Shown piece after piece: positions 1 through 6,268 of a stretch of 12,689 nucleotides of DNA (positions are counted from its first letter, which is position 1; each line of letters begins with the position of its first letter). This stretch comes from Anaerolineae bacterium. GTDB taxonomy: Bacteria > Chloroflexota > Anaerolineae > B4-G1. The stretch is taken from assembly GCA_016783285.1 (NCBI GenBank), contig JADHWW010000060.1, forward strand, positions 1 to 12,689. Direction: 5' to 3'. The notes under the pieces are model-generated. The model was not told where the DNA came from, searched no databases, and was given only the letters and a program-made list of their open reading frames with translations. A program made the translations under genes and the position numbers.

Positions 1-114
1 AGCGGGCCATCACCCGCCAGGATGGACAAAATGGTCCAATTGGTGTACCATGCGCCACACGGCTTGGTGGAAGTTTCGGGCCTTAATGTCGTTGCTGTGA
101 GAAGGAACGAGTGA
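1..114 (+). CDS. C-terminal fragment of an unidentified protein (5' end outside window)
   Basis: Frame 1 is open from the window edge and ends at TGA 112-114. It gives about 37 residues ending in GLNVVAVRRNE. The stop overlaps the GTG start of the next gene as GTGA, a classic coupled-translation arrangement that favours this frame over the other two, which are also open for about 85-100 bases. I do not recognise the family from so short a tail. If the GNAT/MenC pair belongs to an N-acyl amino acid pathway, an N-acyl hydrolase would be a natural neighbour, but nothing visible in the tail identifies one. The frame choice rests on the overlap and on GC-rich third positions only. Confidence 0.45.
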   Translation, partial: SGPSPARMDKMVQLVYHAPHGLVEVSGLNVVAVRRNE

Positions 115-986
115 GCACGAAAGACATTACCATCGCGCCGCTCCAGACGATGGAGCAGTACCAGACGTGCGAGCGGTTGCAACAGACTATTTGGCGCTCT
201 GATCCGGTCGAGGTGATCCCTGCTCATCTGCTCATCACCGCCCAGCGGCACGGTGGGTTGGTGCTGGGCGTTTTCGACGGGACGGGTGAGATGATCGGCT
301 GCCTGTTTGGCTTCGCCGGGCGCGTCGCGCTCGACAATCCTGCTGCTGTCGGCGGCCCCATTTGGCAGCACTGCTCCCACTTCATGGGCATCGTGCCGGA
401 GTGGCGGGGCCGTGGCGTAGGCTACCGGCTGAAACTGGCGCAGAGGGAGTGGGCGCTGAACCAGGGGGTCCAGTTGGTCACCTGGACCTACGACCCGCTG
501 GAGACCGCCAACGGCGTGCTCAACCTGGGGAAACTGGGTGCTGTCTGCCGCTGCTACCTGCGCAATCTGTACGGCGAGATAGCCGATGGACTCAACGCCA
601 GCCTCCCTTCTGACCGCTTCGAGGTGACCTGGTGGGTGGGGGGCGCGCGGGTGCGGGAGCGGGTCGAGCGAGGTTGGCAGCGACCACGCCTGGACGGCCT
701 GCTCCGGGACGGTGCCGTTATCCTCAACCCCGGTCGGCTGCGTGCCGACGGCTGGCTTGAGCCCGGCGAGATGCGAGAGCCGGAGGGCGGGCGACTGCTG
801 GTCGAGATCCCGGCCCGTATGCAGGCGCTCAAAGCGGCCGATATGGGCCTGGCGCTGGCCTGGCGGCTGAGCGCGCGGGCGGCGTGTGAGACCGCCTTCG
901 CCGCTGGCTACACCGCCTGCGACGTGGTCCGGGCGGAGGTGGATGGGCTGCCACGAGTGTATTACCTGCTGAAACGCGAAATGTGA
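111..986 (+). CDS. GNAT-family N-acetyltransferase-like protein (COG3375 type)
   Basis: A 291-residue protein, probably cytoplasmic, predicted to transfer an acyl group from an acyl-CoA to an amine. The N-terminal half (about 5-150) looks like a GNAT fold. The acyl-CoA pyrophosphate loop is visible as RGRGVGYRLK at about 99-108, after the beta strand HFMGIVPEW. The segment around 127-150 (YDPLETANGVLNLGKLGAVCRCYLRNLYGE, shown here as key residues DPLE, N, LGAV and YLRN) and the later LPSDRF...WW are typical of the COG3375 group, which often sits beside menC-like genes. The C-terminal third is a less conserved extension. The GTG start at 111 overlaps the preceding stop, with GAAGGA at 101-106 as ribosome binding site. 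The menC-like gene follows directly. The acyl donor and acceptor are not determined by the sequence. A succinyl- or acetyl-transferase acting on amino acids is an inference from the neighbour. Confidence 0.8.
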   Translation: MSTKDITIAPLQTMEQYQTCERLQQTIWRSDPVEVIPAHLLITAQRHGGLVLGVFDGTGEMIGCLFGFAGRVALDNPAAVGGPIWQHCSHFMGIVPEWRGRGVGYRLKLAQREWALNQGVQLVTWTYDPLETANGVLNLGKLGAVCRCYLRNLYGEIADGLNASLPSDRFEVTWWVGGARVRERVERGWQRPRLDGLLRDGAVILNPGRLRADGWLEPGEMREPEGGRLLVEIPARMQALKAADMGLALAWRLSARAACETAFAAGYTACDVVRAEVDGLPRVYYLLKREM

Positions 987-1013
987 AACGTGACTTCACG
1001 CATCACGTTTTAC
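983..1013 (+). repeat. Inverted repeat across the GNAT stop codon
   Basis: Bases 986-993 (AAACGTGA) and 1003-1010 (TCACGTTT) are perfect reverse complements with a 9-base spacer. The pairing extends outward to 983/1013 through one G.T pair, giving 11 pairs. The hairpin contains the GNAT stop (984-986) and ends 7 bases before the GGAGG of the next gene, so it could modulate coupling between the two genes. No T-run follows, so it is not an ordinary intrinsic terminator. Confidence 0.5.
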
Positions 1014-1020
1014 GTCTATT

Positions 1021-1025
1021 GGAGG
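1021..1025 (+). promoter_or_regulatory. Shine-Dalgarno GGAGG deciding the menC-like start
   Basis: GGAGG lies 5 bases before GTG 1031. The longer frame beginning at GTG 983 has no such site, and it would add 16 residues (KRDFTHHVLRLLEVP) that do not resemble the family N-terminus. The protein starting at 1031 (HIERIELRYIQLPLKHHFETSFG) matches the usual MenC beginning. Confidence 0.85.
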
Positions 1026-1030
1026 TTCCC

Positions 1031-2152
1031 GTGCACATCGAACGTATTGAACTACGCTACATCCAACTGCCACTCAAGCATCACTTCGAGACCAGTTTCG
1101 GTCGCTCCTTCCGCCGCGATACTATCGTCGTCCGCGCCTGGGCTGACGGCGTGGAGGGCTGGGGCGAGTCGCCTGTGGAGGACGGCCCCTGGTACTCGCC
1201 CGAGACGGTGGAGACCGCCTGGCACGTCCAGCGTGATTTTCTGATCCCGATGCTGCTGAGCCAGGAGATCGGGACAGCGGCCCAGGTCTTCGACCGGCTG
1301 GCCCTCGTGCGTGGCCATCGAATGGCCAAGACCGGCCTGGAGGAGGCGATGTGGGACATCGAAGCGCGGCAGAAAGGTCTCTCGGTCGCGCAACTCCTGG
1401 GCGGCACCTGCGAGCGTATTGAGAGCGGCGTCAGTATCGGCATCCAGGATACGCTGGAGGAACTGCTGGAGCGGGTGGCCGGCTACGTGGAGCGGGGCTA
1501 CCGGCGCATCAAGATCAAGATCAAGCCAGGGTGGGACGTCGAGGCTGCGCGGGCGGTGCGCCGGGCCTTCCCCGAGGTACCGCTGATGGTGGACGCCAAT
1601 TCTGCCTACCGGCTAGCCGACGCCAGCCACCTGGCTGTGCTGGACGAGTTCGATCTGATGATGATTGAGCAGCCGCTGGCCCACGACGACATCTACGAGC
1701 ACAGCCTGCTCCAGCGCCAACTGCGCACGTCGCTGTGTCTGGACGAATCCATCCACACGCCGGCCCACGCCCGGGCGGCACTGGAACTGGGCAGTTGCCG
1801 CATCATTAACATCAAGCCGGGGCGCGTGGGCGGGCTGACGCAAGCCCGCCGCATCCACGACCTGTGCCTGGAACGAGGCGTGCCGGTTTGGTGCGGGGGG
1901 CTGCTGGAGGTGGGGATCGGGCGGGCGCACAACGTCGCCATCGCCAGCCTGCCGGGCTACACCCTGCCGGGCGACGTCTCCGCCAGCGACCGCTACTTCG
2001 AGCGCGACGTCGTCGCCCCACCATTTGCGCTCAACTCCGACGGCACCATCACGGTCCCCGCCGGCCCGGGCATCGGCGTCGAGGTGGATCTGGATTTCCT
2101 GGAACACGTGACGGTGCGGCGCGAACTGTTCACCCCGGCAAGGACTGGATAG
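1031..2152 (+). CDS. menC: Enolase-superfamily o-succinylbenzoate synthase / N-succinylamino acid racemase-like enzyme
   Basis: A 373-residue cytoplasmic enzyme of normal family length, in the MenC/NSAR branch of the enolase superfamily. Family members dehydrate SHCHC to o-succinylbenzoate in menaquinone synthesis, racemise N-succinyl amino acids, or do both, through a Mg-stabilised enolate. The N-terminal capping domain (1-120) has the family opening PLKHHFETSFG. The barrel shows the KxK acid/base motif KIKIK at 161-165, Mg ligands D188 (MVDAN), E213 (IEQPL) and D238 (LDES), and the second lysine K262 in NIKPGRVGGL. All catalytic residues are present. It follows the GNAT gene by 44 bases and precedes the PHP gene by 5 bases. 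With no other men gene in view, the physiological reaction could be either; I keep the symbol only as the family name. Confidence 0.88.
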   Translation: MHIERIELRYIQLPLKHHFETSFGRSFRRDTIVVRAWADGVEGWGESPVEDGPWYSPETVETAWHVQRDFLIPMLLSQEIGTAAQVFDRLALVRGHRMAKTGLEEAMWDIEARQKGLSVAQLLGGTCERIESGVSIGIQDTLEELLERVAGYVERGYRRIKIKIKPGWDVEAARAVRRAFPEVPLMVDANSAYRLADASHLAVLDEFDLMMIEQPLAHDDIYEHSLLQRQLRTSLCLDESIHTPAHARAALELGSCRIINIKPGRVGGLTQARRIHDLCLERGVPVWCGGLLEVGIGRAHNVAIASLPGYTLPGDVSASDRYFERDVVAPPFALNSDGTITVPAGPGIGVEVDLDFLEHVTVRRELFTPARTG

Positions 2153-2157
2153 TTGTA

Positions 2158-3615
2158 ATGACAGAAATCGTGCTGGAAGGTCATTTTGACGCTGCAGATC
2201 GGGCCACGGACGAGTTTCCGCTATTGCCCTTCGAGGTGCCGGCGGGCGTCGCCCGGCTCCACGTGCGCTACCAGATAAGCCGCCGACTGAGCGGAGACAA
2301 GGTCGGCTGGCAGGAGGGCAACATTGTGGACATTGGCCTCTTCGACCCGCGCGGGGCCGAGTTCCTGAGCGCGAAAGGATTCCGGGGCTGGAGTGGCACG
2401 GCGCGGCAGAAGTTCACCATCGCCGCAGACGAGGCGACCCCCGGCTATCTCCCCGGATTCATCCAGCCCGGCACCTGGCACGTCGTACTGGGCCTCTATC
2501 AACTCGCTCCTGAGGGCTGCGACTATCGGGTCGTCGTGACACTGGAGGAGCAGGAGGCGGGAAGCAGGAAGCAGGAAGCAGAGAGCGGGGGGGTAGGGGA
2601 GCAGGGGGGCAGGGGAGCGGAGGAGCAGGGGAGCGGACGCTGGTACCGGGGCGACCTGCACTCCCACACCTGGCACTCTGACGGTTCCGCGCCGCTTGCG
2701 GACCTGGTGGCAGCCGCCCGCGCCCAGGGACTCGACTTCATCGCCGTCACCGAGCACAACACCGTCAGCCATCTGCCTTTACTGCCTGCTCATACCGATC
2801 CTGGCCTGCTCCTCATCCCCGGTGTCGAAATCACCACTTACCACGGCCACGCCAATGTCTGGCCGATTGACTGGCAGGTTGACGGCTTCGTCGAGTTCCG
2901 CTGTTGGGGCGACGACCAGATGGCGCAGGTGCGGGAAGCGGTGCGAGCGCGGGGTGCGCTCTTTTCGGTCAACCATCCCAAGGATGATGGCCCTCCCTGG
3001 GAGTTCGGCAATCTGTTCGAGCCCGATTGCATCGAGGTCTGGGGGGCGCCGTGGATCGTCTCCAACTACCAATCGCTGGCGGTATGGGATGCGCAGTTGC
3101 GCCAGGGTAAACGTATCACCGGTGTGGGCGGTTCCGACAAGCACCAGGGGCCGTTCGTCCACAAGGGCGAACCGGGTTGGTATGAGGTGGGCAATCCCTG
3201 TACCTGGGTCCACGCCGAGGCGCTCTTGGTGCCGGCCATAATCGCTGGCCTCCGCGCCGGTCATGTCTTCATCTCCGAGGGGCCGGCCGGGCCCGTGCTC
3301 GAACTGACGGCTGAGGTAGGTGGGCAGCAGGCCACGATGGGCGACGAATTGTGCCTGCCCGCTGGTGCCAGTCTGTGCTTGCGCTGCCGGGTGCAGGGCG
3401 GCGCGGGGAATCTGCTGCGGCTGGTCTCCGCACAGGAAATCCGCCAGGCAACTATCGCCGGCGACGACTTTACTCACGAGTGCCAGGTCGTCGTGACCGG
3501 CGACACCTACTGGCGGGCGGAGGTCATTGAGCCGCCGGAAGCGCCACTGGACGAGGAGCCCGCCGCGCTGATGGCCAAGGCGCTTGGCAATCCGGTTTAC
3601 GTGAGGGTGACGTAG
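2158..3615 (+). CDS. PHP-domain metallohydrolase (CehA/McbA-like) with low-complexity linker
   Basis: A 485-residue protein. Residues 1-128 look like a beta-sandwich domain (alternating hydrophobic strands, no signal peptide), 130-160 are a Glu/Gly/Gln linker, about 163-365 form a PHP domain, and 370-485 form a C-terminal beta-rich region. PHP metal-binding motifs are HSHTWHSDG at 168-176, TEHN at 198-201, E224 with HGH at 229-231, NHP at 272-274 and GGSDKH at 324-329. PHP proteins use two or three metals to hydrolyse phosphoester and related bonds. The CehA/McbA-like branch is mostly uncharacterised, so the substrate is unknown. ATG 2158 is chosen because it lies 5 bases after the menC stop and gives a sensible N-terminus. 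The frame stays open upstream to 1864, but that part overlaps menC and translates to Arg/Gly-rich noise. AAGGA at 2140-2144 is a distant, weak ribosome binding site, so translation may be coupled to menC. Confidence 0.85.
   Translation: MTEIVLEGHFDAADRATDEFPLLPFEVPAGVARLHVRYQISRRLSGDKVGWQEGNIVDIGLFDPRGAEFLSAKGFRGWSGTARQKFTIAADEATPGYLPGFIQPGTWHVVLGLYQLAPEGCDYRVVVTLEEQEAGSRKQEAESGGVGEQGGRGAEEQGSGRWYRGDLHSHTWHSDGSAPLADLVAAARAQGLDFIAVTEHNTVSHLPLLPAHTDPGLLLIPGVEITTYHGHANVWPIDWQVDGFVEFRCWGDDQMAQVREAVRARGALFSVNHPKDDGPPWEFGNLFEPDCIEVWGAPWIVSNYQSLAVWDAQLRQGKRITGVGGSDKHQGPFVHKGEPGWYEVGNPCTWVHAEALLVPAIIAGLRAGHVFISEGPAGPVLELTAEVGGQQATMGDELCLPAGASLCLRCRVQGGAGNLLRLVSAQEIRQATIAGDDFTHECQVVVTGDTYWRAEVIEPPEAPLDEEPAALMAKALGNPVYVRVT
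2548..2637 (+). repeat. In-frame low-complexity GAAGCAG/AGCAGGGG repeat with G-quadruplex motif
   Basis: About 90 bases of degenerate GCAGGAA and AGCAGGGG units sit inside the PHP gene without breaking its frame and encode the linker at residues 131-160. G-runs occur at 2587-2593 (7 G), 2596-2599 (4), 2604-2609 (6), 2612-2615 (4) and 2628-2631 (4). The first four satisfy a four-run quadruplex pattern with loops of 2, 4 and 2 bases on the coding strand. The 7-G and 6-G tracts are also slippage-prone. The composition is unlike the flanking coding sequence. Confidence 0.85.
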
Positions 3616-3636
3616 GGACGAACGAACATGGACGGA

Positions 3637-3664
3637 AGCAGGGGAAAGCAGGGGAAAGCAGGGG
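3637..3664 (+). repeat. AGCAGGGGAA tandem repeat after the PHP gene
   Basis: The 10-base unit GGGGAAAGCA occurs twice (3641-3660), preceded by AAGCA and followed by a third GGGG at 3661-3664. It is the same sequence type as the linker repeat at 2548-2637, about 1 kb upstream. It lies 21 bases after the PHP stop codon and runs directly into the palindrome at 3661-3684. Confidence 0.8.
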
Positions 3665-3684
3665 ACGCACCGCGGTGCGCCCCC
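3661..3684. repeat. 24-bp GC-rich palindrome
   Basis: A 14-bp perfect palindrome CGCACCGCGGTGCG (3666-3679) is flanked by GGGGA on the left and CCCCC on the right, giving 12 pairs with one mismatch (A3665 opposite C3680). That mismatch would be a U.G wobble in a transcript of the minus strand. There is no T-run on either side. Such GGGG-CGCACCG-CGGTGCG-CCCC palindromes resemble dispersed REP-like elements of GC-rich bacteria, but I cannot check copy number from this window. Confidence 0.6.
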
Positions 3685-3725
3685 TATGCTACTTCGACAA
3701 TGTCACGTTAACCCTAAATCGCTCC

Positions 3726-3792
3726 TAGCCCACGTCTCGGGGGCGTCCCATGGGCGAGTTTCCTTGCAGACCCGCCCACGGGACGGTGGCTA
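3726..3792 (-). terminator. Candidate hairpin terminator of the aldolase transcript
   Basis: Arms 3744-3756 and 3773-3785 pair over 13 bp around a 16-base loop. The one non-Watson-Crick position (A3750/C3779) becomes a G.U wobble in minus-strand RNA, so the structure is complete only when read from the aldolase side. Outer bases 3726-3733 (TAGCCCAC) and 3786-3792 (GTGGCTA) add a shorter, bulged stem. It starts 63 bases after the aldolase stop codon, in a convergent intergenic region. No U-tract follows, so it may act as a mRNA-stabilising 3' structure or a factor-assisted terminator. Confidence 0.5.
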
Positions 3793-3854
3793 AGAGCGTT
3801 GGAGTAGAACACCTGTGCAATGTGACATTTGTCAGACTACTCAGGCTACTCAGT

Positions 3855-4811
3855 TCAGACCTGCTTGCTCAGAGCAGCACGTACCTCTTCGAGATGTCCG
3901 GCGGAACCGAGAAGTTCGTTGCGGCTAGCGATGAAGTTCGCGTACTCTTCCATGAAGACCTTGCCAACCGGTCGGAAATCGAATACCTCTGGATGATCGC
4001 GGAAGTACTCGCGGTGAACCCGTGCCCAGACGAGCCGCCCGTCGGTGTCTATGTTGATCTTGCAGACACCCAGTTTGGCGGCAGGCAAGTACTGCTTGGG
4101 ATCAACCCCCTTAGCGCCTTTGAGCGCGCCACCCGCGGCGTTGATCCGCTCGACTTCCTCCTGTGGGACAGAGGATGACCCGTGCAACACCAGGGGGTAG
4201 CCTGGGATAAGTTTCTGGATGGCCTCTACGATCTCAAAGTGCAATGACTGGCCACCAGAGAACTTAAATGCGCCGTGGCTGGTCCCAATCGCGCAAGCGA
4301 GACTGTCGCAGCCGGTACGTTTGATGAACTCCACGGCCTGCTCAGGGTCGGTCAGGTGAACCTTGTCCTCGGCGACGCTGATATCTTCCTCAACGCCACC
4401 TAACTGCCCCAGTTCAGCCTCGACACTGATCCCCTTAGCGTGCGCTCGCTTAACCACGCGCTTCGTAATAGCGATATTCTCCTCGAAGGGAAAGTGGCTG
4501 GCATCAATCATAACCGAGGAGTAGAACCCGGATGCGATGCAATCGTAGCAGGTCTCCTCGTCGCCGTGATCGAGGTGCACCGCAAAGATGGCCTCCGGGA
4601 AGATCTTGTCAGCGGCGCGGATCATATCCTCGAGCAACTGCTTATCCGTGTAGGCACGGGCGCCTCTGGAAATCTGAATGACGAACGGAGCCTGGGACTG
4701 GATATTGCCACGGAAAAGCCCCATTACCTGCTCGGCATTGTTGATATTATAGGCGCCAATAGCGTATTTGCCATAGGCTTGCTCAAACAACTGTTTGGTT
4801 GTGACGATCAT
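3855..4811 (-). CDS. fba: Class II fructose-bisphosphate aldolase (ketose-bisphosphate aldolase)
   Basis: A 318-residue zinc-dependent cytoplasmic aldolase that interconverts fructose 1,6-bisphosphate with DHAP and glyceraldehyde 3-phosphate in glycolysis and gluconeogenesis. The family motifs are complete: VHLDHG at 78-83 with catalytic D81 and zinc ligand H82, the signature EAELGQLGG at 131-139, GTSHGAF at 176-182 (ligand H179), LHGSSS at 209-214 (ligand H210), and NIDTD at 253-257, which binds substrate phosphate. Length and end points are normal. ATG 4811 is preceded by GAGGTA (complement of 4816-4821) 4 bases upstream. An A/T-rich stretch at 4823-4843 (minus strand TACAAT...TATATAA) could hold a -10 element, but I see no convincing -35. 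The LysM gene lies 165 bases upstream on the same strand. A tagatose- or other ketose-bisphosphate preference cannot be excluded. Confidence 0.93.
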   Translation of the reverse strand: MIVTTKQLFEQAYGKYAIGAYNINNAEQVMGLFRGNIQSQAPFVIQISRGARAYTDKQLLEDMIRAADKIFPEAIFAVHLDHGDEETCYDCIASGFYSSVMIDASHFPFEENIAITKRVVKRAHAKGISVEAELGQLGGVEEDISVAEDKVHLTDPEQAVEFIKRTGCDSLACAIGTSHGAFKFSGGQSLHFEIVEAIQKLIPGYPLVLHGSSSVPQEEVERINAAGGALKGAKGVDPKQYLPAAKLGVCKINIDTDGRLVWARVHREYFRDHPEVFDFRPVGKVFMEEYANFIASRNELLGSAGHLEEVRAALSKQV

Positions 4812-4910
4812 GCTCTACCTCACTTATATAGAATTATTGTACGCGAGTCCCATGGGAAGAGCCACGAGACTGCATCTTCGATCAGGCCCTGGCTGGTGCA
4901 ACGCGTGACG

Positions 4911-4958
4911 AGACCCTCTGCTGCGCTCATCAGCCGTCAGCAGACTCGCAGGGGGTCT
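4911..4958. repeat. Inverted repeat between the LysM and aldolase genes
   Basis: Bases 4911-4921 (AGACCCTCTGC) and 4948-4958 (GCAGGGGGTCT) pair over 11 positions with one G/T. A second perfect 7-bp stem (TCTGCTG 4917-4923 with CAGCAGA 4938-4944) overlaps the first, so the two are alternatives. It lies 19 bases after the LysM stop. With no U-tract its role as a terminator is uncertain. The rest of the 165-base spacer shows nothing else clear. Confidence 0.4.
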
Positions 4959-4976
4959 GGCGCGGTCAAAGGCCGG

Positions 4977-6221
4977 CTAGTGCGGCTCCCACCACACATA
5001 GATCAACGCGTCACCCCCGTGCTCGTAGTACTCAACTTTCACCTCGTAGGTGCCGGTCGCAGCCCAATAAACGCCACAGAAGGCGACACCGTTGTTCGCA
5101 TGCCACTCGTCCAGGACAAGGTCGCCGCCCACCCAGATGCGCACACCATCGTCACTCATGGCGCAGAAACGGTAGTGGTCTGTCTTCAGATTTAGTTTCG
5201 TCGTCCAGCGAGCGGAGAATTGATCGCTCCACACCCCAGGCATAGGGCTGTCGGTGCCCCATTCGAACCCGATCCAGGGATCGTGGCTGGTGGCAACCGG
5301 CGAACCCTCCAGGGTCTCATTGTTATAGAACTGACCGAACCAGCCCTCGCCAGGTGTCGGGGTGGGGGTCGGTGTCGGCCCCGGGGTCGGCGTTGGTCCC
5401 GCCATCTGCTTCCACCAGAAGTACACGCGGGCGACCTGAATGCGGTCGTAGTACTCCACCTGAACCGTGTGATCGCCAGCCGCCAGGGTCCGATCCGCAG
5501 TGTAGAGGCGCAACCCGCCGTCCCGCCAGCCATTGATGATGCGCTCGCCGTCCACGTAGACCCGCACGCCGTCATCCACTTTGGCGTAGAAGCGGTAGGT
5601 GCCCTCGGCGAAGTTGAAGGTCCCGGTCCAGCGCACGGAGAAGGAATTTGTAGGCATCCCGCCCGCTGGTGGGCCATAGCCCCAGTTAAAGTTGATGCTT
5701 TCGTCCTCGCGCGTGGTGTAGGCTGACCCGGTTAGCGTGACGTTGTCGAAATACTCGCCAGACCAGGGACCAGGGTACGGGGCAGGCGGCGACGGACCTG
5801 GCTGAGGCGGAGGTGCGGGTGGCGCAGCGCCGGGGATGATGAGGCGCTGCCCCACGTAGATGTAGTTGAGATTGGTGATGCCGTTGGCACGCGCGATGGT
5901 CCACACATCCACCCCGTAGCGCAGTGCGATGCGCAGCAGCGTCTCACCCGGCTGCACGACGTGGACAGTGCCAACCGGTTGCCCCGTTGGAATGGTGAGC
6001 CGCTGCCCCACGTAGATGCGGTTAGGGTTGGTGATGCCGTTGGCACGGGCGATAGTCCACATATCCACCCCGTAGCGGCGCGCGATGCTGTACAGCGTCT
6101 CGCCGCGCTGGACAACGTGGACGGGGCAACTCTCACTCGGTGCTGCGGATGCTGGCACGACGCTGACCAGAAGCACCAGCGTCGTGATCACCAGCGCAAT
6201 GGAGAACCACTTGTTTTTCAT
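4977..6221 (-). CDS. Secreted protein with two LysM and two PA14-like domains
   Basis: A 414-residue protein. Residues 1-27 are a Sec signal peptide (Lys-rich start, hydrophobic 7-22, probable cleavage after ASA). Two LysM domains follow (about 34-78 and 86-130; pattern VHVVQxGETLxxIAxRYGVDxWTIARANGI). A Pro-rich linker spans 131-150. Two PA14-like beta domains follow (about 152-272 and 292-412), each with WxGxYFDN/WFGQFYNN at the start, RFYAKVDDGVRVYVDG or RFCAMSDDGVRIWVGG in the middle and VEYY...WW at the end, separated by a PT-repeat linker (276-290). LysM domains bind peptidoglycan or other GlcNAc polymers. PA14 domains usually bind carbohydrate. No catalytic domain is present, so an envelope- or matrix-binding role is inferred. 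C353 and C382 occur only in the second PA14 and could form a disulfide. ATG 6221 has a strong AGGAGG about 7 bases upstream. DUF362 ends 47 bases upstream on the same strand, so co-transcription is likely. Confidence 0.9.
   Translation of the reverse strand: MKNKWFSIALVITTLVLLVSVVPASAAPSESCPVHVVQRGETLYSIARRYGVDMWTIARANGITNPNRIYVGQRLTIPTGQPVGTVHVVQPGETLLRIALRYGVDVWTIARANGITNLNYIYVGQRLIIPGAAPPAPPPQPGPSPPAPYPGPWSGEYFDNVTLTGSAYTTREDESINFNWGYGPPAGGMPTNSFSVRWTGTFNFAEGTYRFYAKVDDGVRVYVDGERIINGWRDGGLRLYTADRTLAAGDHTVQVEYYDRIQVARVYFWWKQMAGPTPTPGPTPTPTPTPGEGWFGQFYNNETLEGSPVATSHDPWIGFEWGTDSPMPGVWSDQFSARWTTKLNLKTDHYRFCAMSDDGVRIWVGGDLVLDEWHANNGVAFCGVYWAATGTYEVKVEYYEHGGDALIYVWWEPH
5832..6122 (-). repeat. Tandem duplication encoding the two LysM domains
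   Basis: The DNA for LysM1 (5988-6122) and LysM2 (5832-5966) repeats with a 156-base (52-codon) period and long identical stretches, for example CGCTGCCCCACGTAGATG at 5845 and again at 6001. The proteins differ at few positions. This points to recent internal duplication or ongoing gene conversion. Confidence 0.75.
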
Positions 6222-6268
6222 CCTACTCCTCCTTTATCGTTTTTCAGTCCTATACCATGCTCTGGGCC

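Noticed and set aside
1..60. Small hairpin TGGAC/GTCCA near the left edge as a regulatory site
   Set aside because: Only 5 pairs, inside a probable coding frame; easily explained by chance.
1613..2107. Open frame on the minus strand opposite menC (164 codons)
   Set aside because: Fully antisense to a gene with intact catalytic motifs; no recognisable family and no ribosome binding site. High GC keeps the complementary frame open.
1864..2157. Upstream in-frame extension of the PHP gene (98 codons)
   Set aside because: It overlaps menC in another frame and translates to Arg/Gly/His-rich sequence with no domain. The frame is open only because of high GC. ATG 2158 directly follows menC.
2221..3477. 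Minus-strand open frames opposite the PHP gene
   Set aside because: Antisense to conserved metal-binding motifs, with low-complexity Leu/Pro/Ser stretches arising from the G-run repeat.
3750..4178. Plus-strand open frame (142 codons) opposite the aldolase 3' end
   Set aside because: It covers the 3' hairpin and the aldolase coding region on the other strand. No family resemblance.
4440..5195. Plus-strand open frame (251 codons) spanning the aldolase and LysM genes
   Set aside because: It runs antisense through two well-supported genes and their spacer; composition is as expected for a shadow.
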